A stretch of 64,000 nt of DNA from Eukaryota sp. TZLM1-RC. Its lineage: Eukaryota > Metamonada: BaSk clade. Location of the stretch: assembly GCA_040285825.1 (NCBI GenBank), contig JAUPSS010000008.1, forward strand, positions 372,001 through 436,000. Reading direction: 5' to 3'. Position numbers and translations under genes: made by a program. Shown piece after piece: positions 40,039-49,455 of this stretch. The notes below the pieces were generated by a model. It was given only the letters and a program-made list of their open reading frames with translations. It was not told where the DNA came from and made no database searches. How positions within the stretch are numbered: the stretch's first letter is position 1; each line of letters starts with the position of its first letter.

Positions 40039-42495
40039 ATGTCATTGGATTTTTGTAATGCTTTCAATTCACTAAGTCGTCGCAGTATCCATGGTGCTCT
40101 ATTGCAATATATGCCGGAATTAATACCATATTTTCAATCAACATATTGCACATATTCTAATTTACATTTTGGTAACAACATTTTGAGTTCATCAAGTGGC
40201 GTAAAGCAAGGACATCCGTTAGGACCTCTTTTGTTTTGTTTGGCCATTCATCCTATTCTACTGCAAATTCAAGAGATGTTTCCTTCACTAAAAATGATTG
40301 CATATATGGATGATGTTGTGCTTATTGGTGATTTAAATATTGTGAAAAAAGCAACTGTATGTTTTAAAGAATTATTTACCAAAATTGGTCTCCGACTTAA
40401 TTTACTTAAATGTGTTTTGTTATCGAATTCTCCAGTTTCCACAATAATTGATGATATTGAAATTCAAGCCAAATTATATTCAATTGATGCTATTCGTCAT
40501 TTGGGTTCGTTTTTAGGAAATAATGATGAAATTACTAAAAAATTGTTTGAAAAGTTGAACTCAATTTCTGACAAAATTGACCGAATGATGAATTTAGATA
40601 TAAAAAAACACATCAAATTTACCATTATAAGACTGTGTTTTAGTTCCAATTTTAATCATATATTTCGATCTACAAATCCTCTCGTCACTAGACCTTTGGC
40701 TCAAAAGTTGAATGAGTTACGTGCAAAAGTTCTGTCTCAATTACTGGGATGTAAAATGTTTCAAATTCCAGATCATGCTTACCTTAGTCCACATTATGGT
40801 GGTTTAGGGTGGACGAAGGCTTCTATTCTTACCTCGTGTGCTTTTGTTGGTGGATGCAGAAATGCAATCTTTGAGTTTTCCGAAAGATTTGCAGATTGGG
40901 AAGATTTATTGATGACAACGCAAAGTTCCACTGTTTTTGCATTAAATGAAGAAATTTCAAGAATTGATGTAGAAAAATGGGGTCGATGTTTTCCCCAATC
41001 ATTCAATGGCAATATTCCAGAAAAAAATGTTTTAAATTTGAAGTACACTCTTCGAACATTACAGAAAAGATTGACTGGAATGTATGAAAAAGATCTTTAT
41101 AATAATATTTGCAGCTCGGCTGTTTTAAATCAAGATCTTCACTCATTGTTATTGGAAAAGGGTGTTTGTGAAAACAAGACGTCAGATTCTTCACTTTTTG
41201 TAACCATTGTACCACGAAGATTTGGACTGTGTGCTAATAATGAAGCATTTGTAACAAAAATGAGATTATATTTGAACATCCCCATTAACCAATTATTATC
41301 AAAAGAAAAATGTATTTGTTCGAATTCACCTCAACTCACTTTGCGCCATGCTCTAAATTGCTCTAAATTGATAACTTATCGTTCTTCATTACATGATGCT
41401 GTTAGAGACACTGTTTTCAATATGGCACAAACTGCAAAGATATCGTGTATCAAAGAGCCCCTGCTGAAAGAAACACTTTCTCTGAATAATTTTGGTTCTG
41501 ATGATAGAGGTGATGTATACTGTGATTGGATTGATAATTCTGAAGCTATTGTTGACTTTGTCTCATGTAATGTTGCAAACGATACTTTGGTTCACAGAAG
41601 AAAACTTAATCCTGTGGCTGCTCTGGATTTTAAAGCAAAAGAAAAACATAGAAAATATGATAAAGAAATTGAAGATGCAAATATCGATAGAAATACACAG
41701 CTGGTTTTTATTTATAATAATATTTGCAGCTCGGCTGTTTTAAATCAAGATCTTCACTCATTGTTATTGGAAAAGGGTGTTTGTGAAAACAAGGTGTCAG
41801 ATTCTTCACTTTTTGTAACCATTGTACCACGAAGATTTGGATTGTGTGCTACTAATGAAGCATTTGTAACAAAAATGAGATTATATTTGAACATCCCCAT
41901 TAACCAATTATTATCAAAAGAAAAATGTATTTGTTCGAATTCACCTCAACTCACTTTGCGCCATGCTCCAAATTGCTCTAAATTGATAACTTATCGTTCT
42001 TCATTACATGATGCTGTTAGAGACACTGTTTTCAATATGGCACAAACTGCAAGGATATCGTGTATCAAAGAGCCCCTGCTGAAGGAAACACTTTCTCTGA
42101 ATAATTTTGGTTCTGATGATAGAGGTAATGTATACTGTGATTGGATTGATAATTCTGAAGCTATTGTTGACTTAGTCTCATGTAATGTTGCAAACGATAC
42201 TTTGGTTCACAGAAGAAAACTTAATCCTGTGGCTGCTCTGGATTTTAAAGCAAAAGAAAAACATAGAAAATATGATAAAGAAATTGAAGATGCAAATGTC
42301 GATAGAAATACACAGCTGGTTTTTATTGCTTTCCCATTTTCGATAAATAAAAGATTATCAGTTGAAGCAGAAACTTTTTTGGATGACTTCCAAAAAATGG
42401 TGAAAGAAAAAACAATGAAAAGATTTGATATTTTTTTATGGCGTTCACGGATTCAATTTGCCATTATTAATAGATTACCGCGGTTTTTCAATTGA
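40039..42495 (+). CDS. family 1 RT-endonuclease ORF with duplicated endonuclease domain (truncated N-terminus)
   Basis: 818 codons open. The RT core comes first: FCNAFNSLSRRS, SSSGVKQGHPLGPLLFC and AYMDDVVLIGD. A thumb-like region follows (KKHIKFTIIRLCFSSNFNHI), then CSSAVLNQDLHSLLLEKGVC, CICSNSPQLTLRHALNC, RGDVYCDW and VDFVSCN up to NTQLVFI. At that point the protein jumps back to YNNICSSAVLN and repeats the zinc motif and endonuclease a second time before ending normally. The repeat unit is 205 codons and in frame. The N-terminal zinc knuckle and RT fingers are lost by 5' truncation, and the ATG used here lies inside the RT, so it is not expected to act alone. The GDP of GVKQGDPLG has become GHP. 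Confidence 0.85.
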   Translation: MSLDFCNAFNSLSRRSIHGALLQYMPELIPYFQSTYCTYSNLHFGNNILSSSSGVKQGHPLGPLLFCLAIHPILLQIQEMFPSLKMIAYMDDVVLIGDLNIVKKATVCFKELFTKIGLRLNLLKCVLLSNSPVSTIIDDIEIQAKLYSIDAIRHLGSFLGNNDEITKKLFEKLNSISDKIDRMMNLDIKKHIKFTIIRLCFSSNFNHIFRSTNPLVTRPLAQKLNELRAKVLSQLLGCKMFQIPDHAYLSPHYGGLGWTKASILTSCAFVGGCRNAIFEFSERFADWEDLLMTTQSSTVFALNEEISRIDVEKWGRCFPQSFNGNIPEKNVLNLKYTLRTLQKRLTGMYEKDLYNNICSSAVLNQDLHSLLLEKGVCENKTSDSSLFVTIVPRRFGLCANNEAFVTKMRLYLNIPINQLLSKEKCICSNSPQLTLRHALNCSKLITYRSSLHDAVRDTVFNMAQTAKISCIKEPLLKETLSLNNFGSDDRGDVYCDWIDNSEAIVDFVSCNVANDTLVHRRKLNPVAALDFKAKEKHRKYDKEIEDANIDRNTQLVFIYNNICSSAVLNQDLHSLLLEKGVCENKVSDSSLFVTIVPRRFGLCATNEAFVTKMRLYLNIPINQLLSKEKCICSNSPQLTLRHAPNCSKLITYRSSLHDAVRDTVFNMAQTARISCIKEPLLKETLSLNNFGSDDRGNVYCDWIDNSEAIVDLVSCNVANDTLVHRRKLNPVAALDFKAKEKHRKYDKEIEDANVDRNTQLVFIAFPFSINKRLSVEAETFLDDFQKMVKEKTMKRFDIFLWRSRIQFAIINRLPRFFN
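41096..42325 (+). repeat. 615-bp in-frame tandem duplication inside copy D
   Basis: Unit 1 is 41096-41710 and unit 2 is 41711-42325; both start TTTATAATAATATTTGCAG. They differ at roughly ten positions (for example ACGTCAG versus GTGTCAG, GGTGATG versus GGTAATG). Unit 2 shares the GTGTCAG variant with copies B and E. Confidence 0.9.
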
Positions 42496-42639
42496 ATTAG
42501 AGAAGCTTTAGCTAGACAGCAAGCAGATCAAGATTTTTTAGAGGAAATCTTGGTTTAATGATAGTCGTCCCATTAGTTATGATTTAATTTAATCAAGTGT
42601 GCAAATTCAATAAATACGATACGCAATCAATCATTCCTG

Positions 42640-43613
42640 ATTTTCTGTTAGTATACCCTGTTCCATTTGCCAGGCGGCCAACCACAACCGACGTACTTGT
42701 CGCCAGACAGATGCATCATCACCTAATGATAGTAATTTCATTTGTGAGGCAGAGCACCACCCAAGTGTTGACTTAAATGAGGGCGAAATGCCTCTCCCAT
42801 TGTCATCCCCTGTCTACTAAAATCATCCACGAATTCCCTGTCTACTAAAATCATCCACGAATCCCCTGTCTACTAAAATTTCTGTAAATTTACAATAACA
42901 GTGTGTTTAGTATCATTTTCATATTTCTGAATCTTGGATTCTAAAATGATATATGATGTTAGGTGGTTGATAAGTGAATTTGATGTGATCAATTATAGTT
43001 GTTGATTGACAAGCCACCAGGGATTGTCAATTTGACATCGTCTCGAAAGTACGTGCTGAAAGTAATTCGAAGTCGTGCATTGTCCCCAATTGGCACCAAA
43101 GGTCCAGGGTTTGTTCCCTGTAATCAACAAGCGCTGGAATATTTCAAAGAAATAATCCCTATCCAAGGATTATTACGAAACCCTTTTAAGTTTTTTCATA
43201 AAGAATATTAAAACACCCTCAATTTCTAGTGATGGAATCTCATTGCGCTTCACTATTTCGACGAAGGCCAAATAGACTCACACCAGGTGAAAAAAAATTC
43301 AAATGCACAAACTGGTGAAATCGTCCAAATTTTGGAAACTACACTAGAGAGCGAAATATGAGGAAAATGGGCGTGCTGACTGACCGAGGAAAGTGTCAAG
43401 AATATTTCAAGATTGCCAAATCTCTCCATCAGAGAAGACCTTTTTTCCGTTCATTCATGGTTGAATAACTAGACATTCTTTTCGGACTCAAAACTGAGTA
43501 AACTATACTCACTTAAATCCACTTCTTATACTCCCCTTATAACCCCTTCTCTTCAGCTCACATTTCATCATATATAGCAGTGATATCTTCAAAATTGCCT
43601 TGAGCTACAGCTT
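42640..43613. other. unassigned stretch with a short tandem repeat
   Basis: About 970 bp with no recognised gene. An open frame at 42999-43211 (70 codons) has no recognisable motif. A 28-29-bp tandem repeat lies at 42807-42880. A promoter for the gene at 43614 is expected at the right end, and a TATATATAG-like box lies near 43571. Confidence 0.4.
42807..42880. repeat. short tandem repeat, about 2.6 units of 28-29 bp
   Basis: The unit CCCTGTCTACTAAAATCATC plus CACGAAT is repeated twice in full and once in part. The units abut with no spacer, so this is a minisatellite and not a CRISPR. Confidence 0.8.
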
Positions 43614-44450
43614 ATGCTAACTTACCCTCAACTTGTTAGCTCAATTCCTTTTGGCAATCCTGATATCAAAGAACAAGTAGTCAAGCTCTATCAGACCTGT
43701 CCAACTTTTAAAGACGTCCTCAGAACCTCTCTCCCAGTCACCATTCGTTCATTGAGCATACAACAACCACCTACTCAAGCACAGACTGTTCATGACGTAT
43801 TACACACTCTGAATCATCCTCCAGATCCTCTTCTTGAATATGCTCTACTATATTTAAAGAAGAAACACTCAACAGCTGATCCTGTGTCTTCTAACTCACC
43901 TTCTAGGCCAAATTTCCTCCCCAAATTTAAGAAAATATTTCATTTTTTTATTGTTAATGATACCAAATCAATTGTTGACAAAGTGATTTCAATGCTTGAA
44001 GAATCAATCACTTGTACTTCTGCCTTGTCTTATCCTCCTTCAGTACCAATACCAGTAGCTTCTCCTCTTTATCAAGAAGTTTTCCACTGTGTAAAGGAAG
44101 GTAAAGTTTATTTAAAGAGTATATCAAAAGCAATTAATTTTCTTTTGTTTAATCGTTCTATCCATTGGAAAGTAGTTGGCTTTGGCAGTCTTTTGTCCGA
44201 ATTGGAGATTAGGAAATCTAAATTAGAAACTGTGTTGAACGTTACTCAAAGGTTTCAACCTCAATCAATTGATGATAGAATTGATTGGGAAGGATCACGT
44301 GATATCGAAGTTGATTGGGAAACTGATCTTTTTGATGACCAATCAGAATTTGATGAAGAAGAAGTCTTTTCCTTTTTTGACAGTGTAAGCGAAGAGCCGC
44401 TTATTGATACCTCAGTGACTGAAATTCTTGAGGCTTTAGAGTTCAATTAA
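43614..44450 (+). CDS. hypothetical acidic-tailed protein, 278 aa
   Basis: An intact ATG-TAA frame. The N-terminal 100 residues are helical with Pro-rich loops, the middle has a basic-hydrophobic segment (FLPKFKKIFHFFIVND), and the last 70 residues are strongly acidic. In this tail the motifs RIDWEGS and EVDWETD occur 10 residues apart. Repeated [IV]DW motifs in an acidic disordered region are characteristic of the UFMylation/ER-phagy receptor C53 (CDK5RAP3), where they bind Atg8 and UFM1, but the rest of the protein does not look like C53. I leave it as unknown with possible Atg8- or UFM1-binding motifs. Confidence 0.55.
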   Translation: MLTYPQLVSSIPFGNPDIKEQVVKLYQTCPTFKDVLRTSLPVTIRSLSIQQPPTQAQTVHDVLHTLNHPPDPLLEYALLYLKKKHSTADPVSSNSPSRPNFLPKFKKIFHFFIVNDTKSIVDKVISMLEESITCTSALSYPPSVPIPVASPLYQEVFHCVKEGKVYLKSISKAINFLLFNRSIHWKVVGFGSLLSELEIRKSKLETVLNVTQRFQPQSIDDRIDWEGSRDIEVDWETDLFDDQSEFDEEEVFSFFDSVSEEPLIDTSVTEILEALEFN

Positions 44451-45213
44451 AGCTCTAGATCTTGGTATGTGAACTGTTATTTCTTCAAGAAAAATAACTA
44501 TTAAAGTAAAAATAGATGGTTCTCTAACCTTTTGTTAAACTTGATGTTGCGGATTGTAGATATTGGAAAATGTTTCCTCTGTGTCAAATTAAATAGGTAT
44601 TTCTTCAAAGTTGATGAATCCTCAGTAAATTTATTTATTTCATGTTTTATGCATTATTAATTGTTATTCATGCTGAGCATTTCCCAAAATGATCACAAAT
44701 TAATGTTGAACAATAACAAGGAACTCTTCAAAAACTGTGGATTATGACAGAAAGTATTGAGTATGAAATCCCATTGGAACTGAAAGCAGAAATGGTCCCT
44801 AGAGGTGTTGGGATCGAACCATCTGTACTTCTACACGAAAGATTGGGAATTGGAAATGAATCAACTCTTTATCGTAATTGTAAACAGTGATTTGTTGAAT
44901 GTACTATTATCGGTAACAATCGTTGTTAGTAGGTGGTTGTGCTTCAGTTGAGATTTGAGAAAATCATTTAAGTTCACCATCACATCCGGACCACGACAGC
45001 CATAGATCGTGTAGTTCATTTGATAATGGATGTTCGCCGCCTCCTGATCCTGTCATTCATCAAAATGCAAATATCGCCGATCGTTCTCCTTTTTGTTCAA
45101 TTGTTATTGAAACCAATAATATTGGTCTTCAATGGACACCAAAAAAAGCTTTAGACAATCTGCGAGCTCAACAAAATCAATCACAGCCAGATCAACATCT
45201 GAGGAAATGACTA
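44451..45213. other. decayed sequence upstream of the Fanzor relic
   Basis: Short plus-strand open runs (for example about 44738-44889, and 45040-45210 with SPFCSIVIETNNIGLQWTPK) look protein-like but are broken and unrecognised. They may be the body of the Fanzor relic that ends at 45474. Confidence 0.35.
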
Positions 45214-45474
45214 ATGATGAGCAATTGTCAGGACATCAAGTTTTTGTACAAAGGAAATTTGAGAGTAACAAATCCCAGACGCTATAGAAGAGAAAAGACT
45301 CCTGTCACTACATGTCATGGTTTATTAACTTGTAACAGTGACAGTTGCAAACTCAGTAACAAAGGCTCAACAAAGCTTTTCAATAGAAATAAGCTGGCTT
45401 GTCTGAATATGTTTGCAATTGCTGAAGCCAGAATGACAGGTAATGAAAGGCCTCAGTATCTGTGTAGTAGATAG
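45214..45474 (+). pseudogene. Fanzor C-terminal relic (zinc ribbon and RuvC-III), different subfamily
   Basis: The last 55 codons read TPVTTCHGLLTCNSDSC followed by FNRNKLACLNMFAIAEARMT and NERPQYL. In Fanzor/TnpB proteins the usual pattern is a CHGLL.C...C ribbon, then NRDxNAxxNM with the RuvC-III Asp, then a short helix and a (E)RP tail. Here NRD has become NRN, removing the catalytic Asp. The sequence differs from F1-F3, so it represents another Fanzor lineage. No intact RuvC-I is readable upstream. Confidence 0.55.
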
Positions 45475-45604
45475 TTTTTGTAATTATTCCGCACGAAAAT
45501 TGATCATTTACTTATGGGGATTTCCCCATACTTCAACTTTATGTAGAAATTTTGAAACCAATTGTACAGTGGATTGTTTATTGTTTACAGCTGATATACA
45601 TACT

Positions 45605-46495
45605 TCACCAATCAATAGAATATGGACTATCTGCTTTAGTCCAGTTATAGACTCCTCCTCTAGACACAAAGGAGGACTGGTCGAATCCAGACTCACGCAG
45701 AGCTTGAGCCACTCCGACCTCCAAAATAGATTTGGATGGTTGTTTGCTACCACCCTCACAATTTAGGAAAGACATGTGTTCATCCAGTATGAGGTAACTG
45801 TTCTGCATAGTTTCATTGGACTCTGGTACTAGGCAGGACTGCTCTTCGTGTCGCAGAATGAACGAGTTAAACTGCGAGCTTGAAACAACCATGTCCTCAG
45901 CATTCTTCAATGCTGATTTACCCGTATTCTCGCCCTCGAGTAGTAAACATTGAAAGACCTTCCAGCGGCAAGGGTTTAGCGCCGCAATATGGCTATTCAT
46001 ATCTTCCCCAACATTGAGGGTACAAACAACAGTGTTGAGCTTAAAACGACAGCCATACTGCTTACACAACTCAGAAACTTTGTAGGCATTCTGCCGTTGG
46101 TTTTTGCTGCGTCCGATGTGTACATTCGTATCATCATCGAAAGAATCGCAGCTCACGGCGATAATGTCGACATATTCGGCGTACTCTCTCATCCAGGAGT
46201 CGGTCAAGCGGGATCCGTTGGTCACAATAGATACAGAAGGTAACGCGAGATCAACCTTGCAAAATCGTGCAAGCTCTCCCGCGAATAACGGATAAAGCAA
46301 GGGTTCTCCACCACAAATGTTGAGCTTCTCCATGCCTGCTTCAAAAAGCAGTTTGAGGCCCCGTTTGGCCTCTGAAAGATCGAGAACATCACTGCTTTTA
46401 GCAGAGTGGAAGCAGAACCTGCAGTTGTAGTTACATCGTCGGGAGAAATGATAGTTGACACTTACAGGCTTGAATGGGGGTGGATCGTAGGTCAT
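45605..46495 (-). CDS. RSAD2: viperin-like radical-SAM enzyme (RSAD2 family)
   Basis: An intact 296-residue protein with no intron. After a short leader comes PVSVNYHFSRRCNYNCRFCF, with the radical-SAM cluster Cys at residues 21, 25 and 28. Further viperin blocks are GMEKLNICGGEP, LPSVSIVTNGS, IIAVSCDSFDDD, ALNPCRWKVFQCLLLEGEN, SCLVPESN and YLILDEHMSFLNC. The C-terminus ends in Asp-Trp, as in animal viperins, whose final Trp is needed for Fe-S cluster loading. The N-terminal amphipathic ER/lipid-droplet helix of animal viperin is absent. Known viperins convert CTP (or other NTPs in prokaryotes) to the 3'-deoxy-3',4'-didehydro chain terminator. The gene looks richer in G+C and in C-ending codons than neighbouring host genes, consistent with transfer. 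It is flanked by transposon relics; no nucleotide kinase gene is adjacent. Confidence 0.93.
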   Translation of the reverse strand: MTYDPPPFKPVSVNYHFSRRCNYNCRFCFHSAKSSDVLDLSEAKRGLKLLFEAGMEKLNICGGEPLLYPLFAGELARFCKVDLALPSVSIVTNGSRLTDSWMREYAEYVDIIAVSCDSFDDDTNVHIGRSKNQRQNAYKVSELCKQYGCRFKLNTVVCTLNVGEDMNSHIAALNPCRWKVFQCLLLEGENTGKSALKNAEDMVVSSSQFNSFILRHEEQSCLVPESNETMQNSYLILDEHMSFLNCEGGSKQPSKSILEVGVAQALRESGFDQSSFVSRGGVYNWTKADSPYSIDW

Positions 46496-46632
46496 CTAAT
46501 GTAGGCAGATCATAATCGATGGAAAAATTTCGTTTTAGAAAATGTTTTCTCCCCTTCCATAAAGCTATACATACTCTTTAACGTTTTTGTTATTAGTTTC
46601 GAATCTACTGGTCATTCTTTTGTTTTTGACAT

Positions 46633-46704
46633 TTGATGCCGTTAGGCAGATGAAGAAGAAGAGAGAAATCTAAGTTTATTAATAAAACAGATTGATAAAC
46701 GAGT
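46633..46704. repeat. direct repeat flanking a gag-like relic, left copy
   Basis: About 72 bp (TTGATGCCGTTAGGCAGATG ... AACAGATTGATAAACGAGT) that recurs at 47591-47667 with a 7-bp insertion and a few changes. It contains AATAAA. It could be an LTR or a duplicated target segment. Confidence 0.7.
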
Positions 46705-46806
46705 ATCACGTCATCAATCGAAATACAAAGAAATCTACTAATTCAATTTAGGTTTAACAACAACACTACTTTTTCCCATTTTTCTGAGGACAAATACAAC
46801 ACTGGC

Positions 46807-47580
46807 TCAATAGAGGGAAGATATGGGGTTTGTTAAACACTTTGGTGCATCGTTTGTATGACACACATAATTCACCTCATGTTTGATTTTAGTTGGACAA
46901 TCGCGGGAGATGTGTCCAGGCATGTGGCACTTGAAGCACGATTGATTTTTTAAATTTTTGAGAGCGCCAACAGGACCTCGTTTTAGTGCCAGCCGTACGT
47001 TCCACATCATTCACTGAGGTTTTGACACCACGAGTCCATGAAACAACCCTAGAGCAGTCCAACAGCTCATCAGTAGTGGTTTTGATCAGAGATTGAAGAT
47101 CTGGAAATACATCATCTCGAATTCTCGCTAGAAGAGAACGTTAAAGACCTACGGAAAGAATTCCTCTGGCAAATCGATTCAGAAAAGCTGTGTCTGGTAA
47201 CTTCAGTCCGGAAGCCCTACTCTTTACCTGCAGGAAATGTCGCAGATAACAGGACACACGTTCTCGGACGTCACCAATACAAAACATCAAGCTTCAGTTC
47301 TGACATAGCCAGACAAAAATCTTCGAACATGGCGAACGATACGACAGATTGTAGATGTCTAAGATGAACACCGTCACTGGAAGAGACGTCGGATTTCTGA
47401 AGAGATAGGGAGTTTAAAAGATAAGAATCGACCAAGAGCCTTGCTGGAACAAGCTCTTTCTTAGGAGTCACAGAAGAATAGGTGTATCACTGTTGTAGAA
47501 ACAGAAGAACATTCTCAACTTTTATAGAAGAAAGAGACGGGAGGTTGACAGAGAGGACAGTCATCTGAAATAAGAAAGGC
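46807..47580 (-). pseudogene. gag-like remnant with CCHC zinc knuckle
   Basis: Read on the minus strand with several frame changes. The part near 47470-47271 is helical (ARLLVDSYLLNSLSLQ). Further on, frames carry segments like those of retroelement capsids (ILSVGL, SRASGLKLPDTAFLNRFARG). The end at 47010-46807 holds CFKCHMPGHISRDC, a perfect CCHC knuckle, after a basic stretch. No RT, protease or integrase is seen. It lies between two direct repeats (46633-46704 and 47591-47667), so it may be a small non-autonomous LTR-type element. Confidence 0.5.
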
Positions 47581-47590
47581 CAATAATTAT

Positions 47591-47667
47591 TGATGCCGTT
47601 AGGCAGATGAACACACGAAGAAGAGAGAGAAATCTAAGTATATTAATAAAACAGATTGATAAACGAG
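47591..47667. repeat. direct repeat flanking a gag-like relic, right copy
   Basis: Match to 46633-46704. Its right end abuts exactly the point where family 1 retrotransposon sequence begins (ATTTGCAGCTCGGC). Confidence 0.7.
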
Positions 47668-48545
47668 TGATTTGCAGCTCGGCTGTCTTAAATCAAGATC
47701 TCCACTCAATGTTATTGGAAAAAGGTGTTTGTGAAAATCAGTCATCAGATTCTTCGCTGTTTGTGACCATTGTGCCATGTGCCTATTATGAAGCTTTTGT
47801 AACAGAAAATACAATTATATCTGATCATCCCCATTGACAAACCTCTATAAAAAAACATGTACTTGTTCTAATTCACCATAGCTCACTTTGTGTGATGCTT
47901 TAAATTGTACCAAATTGATAACTTATCGTTCTTCATTCCATGATACTGTTAGAGACACTGTTTTTAATATGGCGCGAACTGCAAGAATATCGTGTATCAA
48001 AGAGCCTCTGCTGAAAGACTCACCGTCATTGAATAGTTTTGGTTATGATGGATCAGGTAATGTATACTGTGATTGGATTGAGGAACTCTGAAGCTGTTGT
48101 TCACTTTGTTTCCTGTAATGTTGCAAATGACACTTTGGTTACAAGAAGGAATCTTAATACTGTAAGCGCTCTTGAATATAAAGCAAATGAAAAACATAGA
48201 AAATACGACAAAGATATCGGAGAAGCCAATACTGATTGAAATACACCACTTGTTTTTACTGCTTTTCCATTTTCTATAAACGGAAGAATATCAGTAGAAG
48301 CAGGAAATTTTTTGAATGATTTCCAAAAAATGGCTCAAGAAAAAACAATGAAAATGTTTGATATCTTTTATGATGATCTCAAATTCAAGTTGCTATATTG
48401 AATAAATTGTCTCGGTTTTTCAATCGAATTAGAGAAGCTTTAGCTAGACAGCAAGCAAATCAAGATTCTGTAGAGGAAATCTTGGTTCAATGAATTTCGT
48501 CCCATTAGTTATGAGTTTATTTTGTTAAGTAGTTAATTTCAATAA
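47668..48545 (+). mobile_element. family 1 retrotransposon relic, copy H
   Basis: Plus-strand relic of the C-terminal part, beginning at ATTTGCAGCTCGGCTGTC and ending TTTCAATAAA near 48545. Matching segments include CSSAVLNQDLHSMLLEKGVC, RDTVFNMARTARISCIKEP and NEKHRKYDKD. Several frameshifts, a missing block around 47785 and many substitutions show that it is older than copies D-F. No clear target duplication. Confidence 0.8.
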
Positions 48546-49427
48546 ATAGATCATTACCAATGAGGTTTTAAAGAAGACTGTAAATCTCATTATTGACATT
48601 TTAAAAATTGATGAATGTGTTCTGTTACTGTTCGAAATGATGTCTTGTTCCCAAAACGCCTTCTGAAACAGTGGGTTTCCCAGCTGTATCCACTCATTTA
48701 TGACCATCTCTAACATCAACATCGTTTTCTTGGTGAACGCCCTGTTGATCTTGAACATACGCGTTTTTCTCTATCTTATCTCCGATCACTAGTTAACCAA
48801 CAATAGCAAAAGACATTGGCTATTAGAAATCGGTGATTTTTTTAAAAAAAGTTTATCATTGTTAAAAAAGGAGACGAGCGAAACATACAACTAAATATAC
48901 AAAACTGTCTCAACACCCAAAACTCAAACAAGACAATTCTTCTAAAGATCACAATGCAAGGGTCAAAAAGAGTTTTAAAGTGAAACTATCAAGCTATCTT
49001 TTTATGGCGTTCTCGGATTCAATTCTAGAACTTAGTTCAAGGGAAGCAGCATCGAGTTACAAACAACCAGGATCATAATCAAAGTGGTAAGAGTAACAAT
49101 CCAATTGATGAATCTGGAGGCAGTGAGGATAAGAAAAATTAGGGAGTGGGATCCTGGGTATCTCCATTTAAATTTACTTCTCCGAAGATGCTCTCAATTC
49201 AAGAGCATCTTCAGAATTTAAGAATAAGCACTGGTGTGGTTTCAAGATAAATTATCCAGAATTGCTGCATGTCAGGTGAAGATAAACAAACACTCTTGGT
49301 TGTAACGTGGGAATGTAGCTTTATCAGATAGAAATTTTGTACTTGAGAAAATTCAATAAATGCCATAAAAAAGGAAAAAAATACATGAAGTAATTATTAA
49401 AAATTTCTAATCTACATAAAATAAAAT
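48546..49427. other. unassigned stretch with a dispersed repeat
   Basis: About 880 bp. It contains the second copy of the 85-bp dispersed repeat (48868-48957) and a small family 1 fragment near 49000-49025 (TTTTTATGGCGTTCTCGG). No host gene is recognised. Confidence 0.4.
48868..48957. repeat. dispersed repeat module, copy 2
   Basis: Matches 31432-31515 (CGAAACATACAACTAAATAT followed by ACAAAACTGTCT and, further on, ACAATTCTTCTAAAGATCAC). Lies close to small family 1 fragments, as does the other copy. Confidence 0.6.
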
Positions 49428-49455
49428 TCACTCTAGGAAAAAAATAAGTAAACCA

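Larger units (their letters stand above)
39865..42622 (+). mobile_element. family 1 REL-type non-LTR retrotransposon, copy D
   Basis: A 5'-truncated copy flanked by an exact 10-bp target duplication GCAATCAATC (39855-39864 and 42623-42632). The 3' end is TTCAATAAA followed by the 8-nt tail TACGATAC. It contains RT and endonuclease sequence in a single open frame and a 615-bp internal tandem duplication (41096-42325). Near identity to copies E and F suggests recent activity. Confidence 0.93.

Noticed and set aside
42807-42880. Three short repeats that could suggest a CRISPR array
   Set aside because: The units abut directly with no spacers and the host is a eukaryote; it is a minisatellite.
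42999-43211. 70-codon plus-strand ORF
   Set aside because: No motif and no conserved context; cannot be distinguished from chance.
44790-44825. GGTTCGATCCC on the minus strand resembling a tRNA T-arm
   Set aside because: No acceptor-stem partner, D-arm or anticodon arm can be built around it within tRNA distance, so it is not a tRNA gene.
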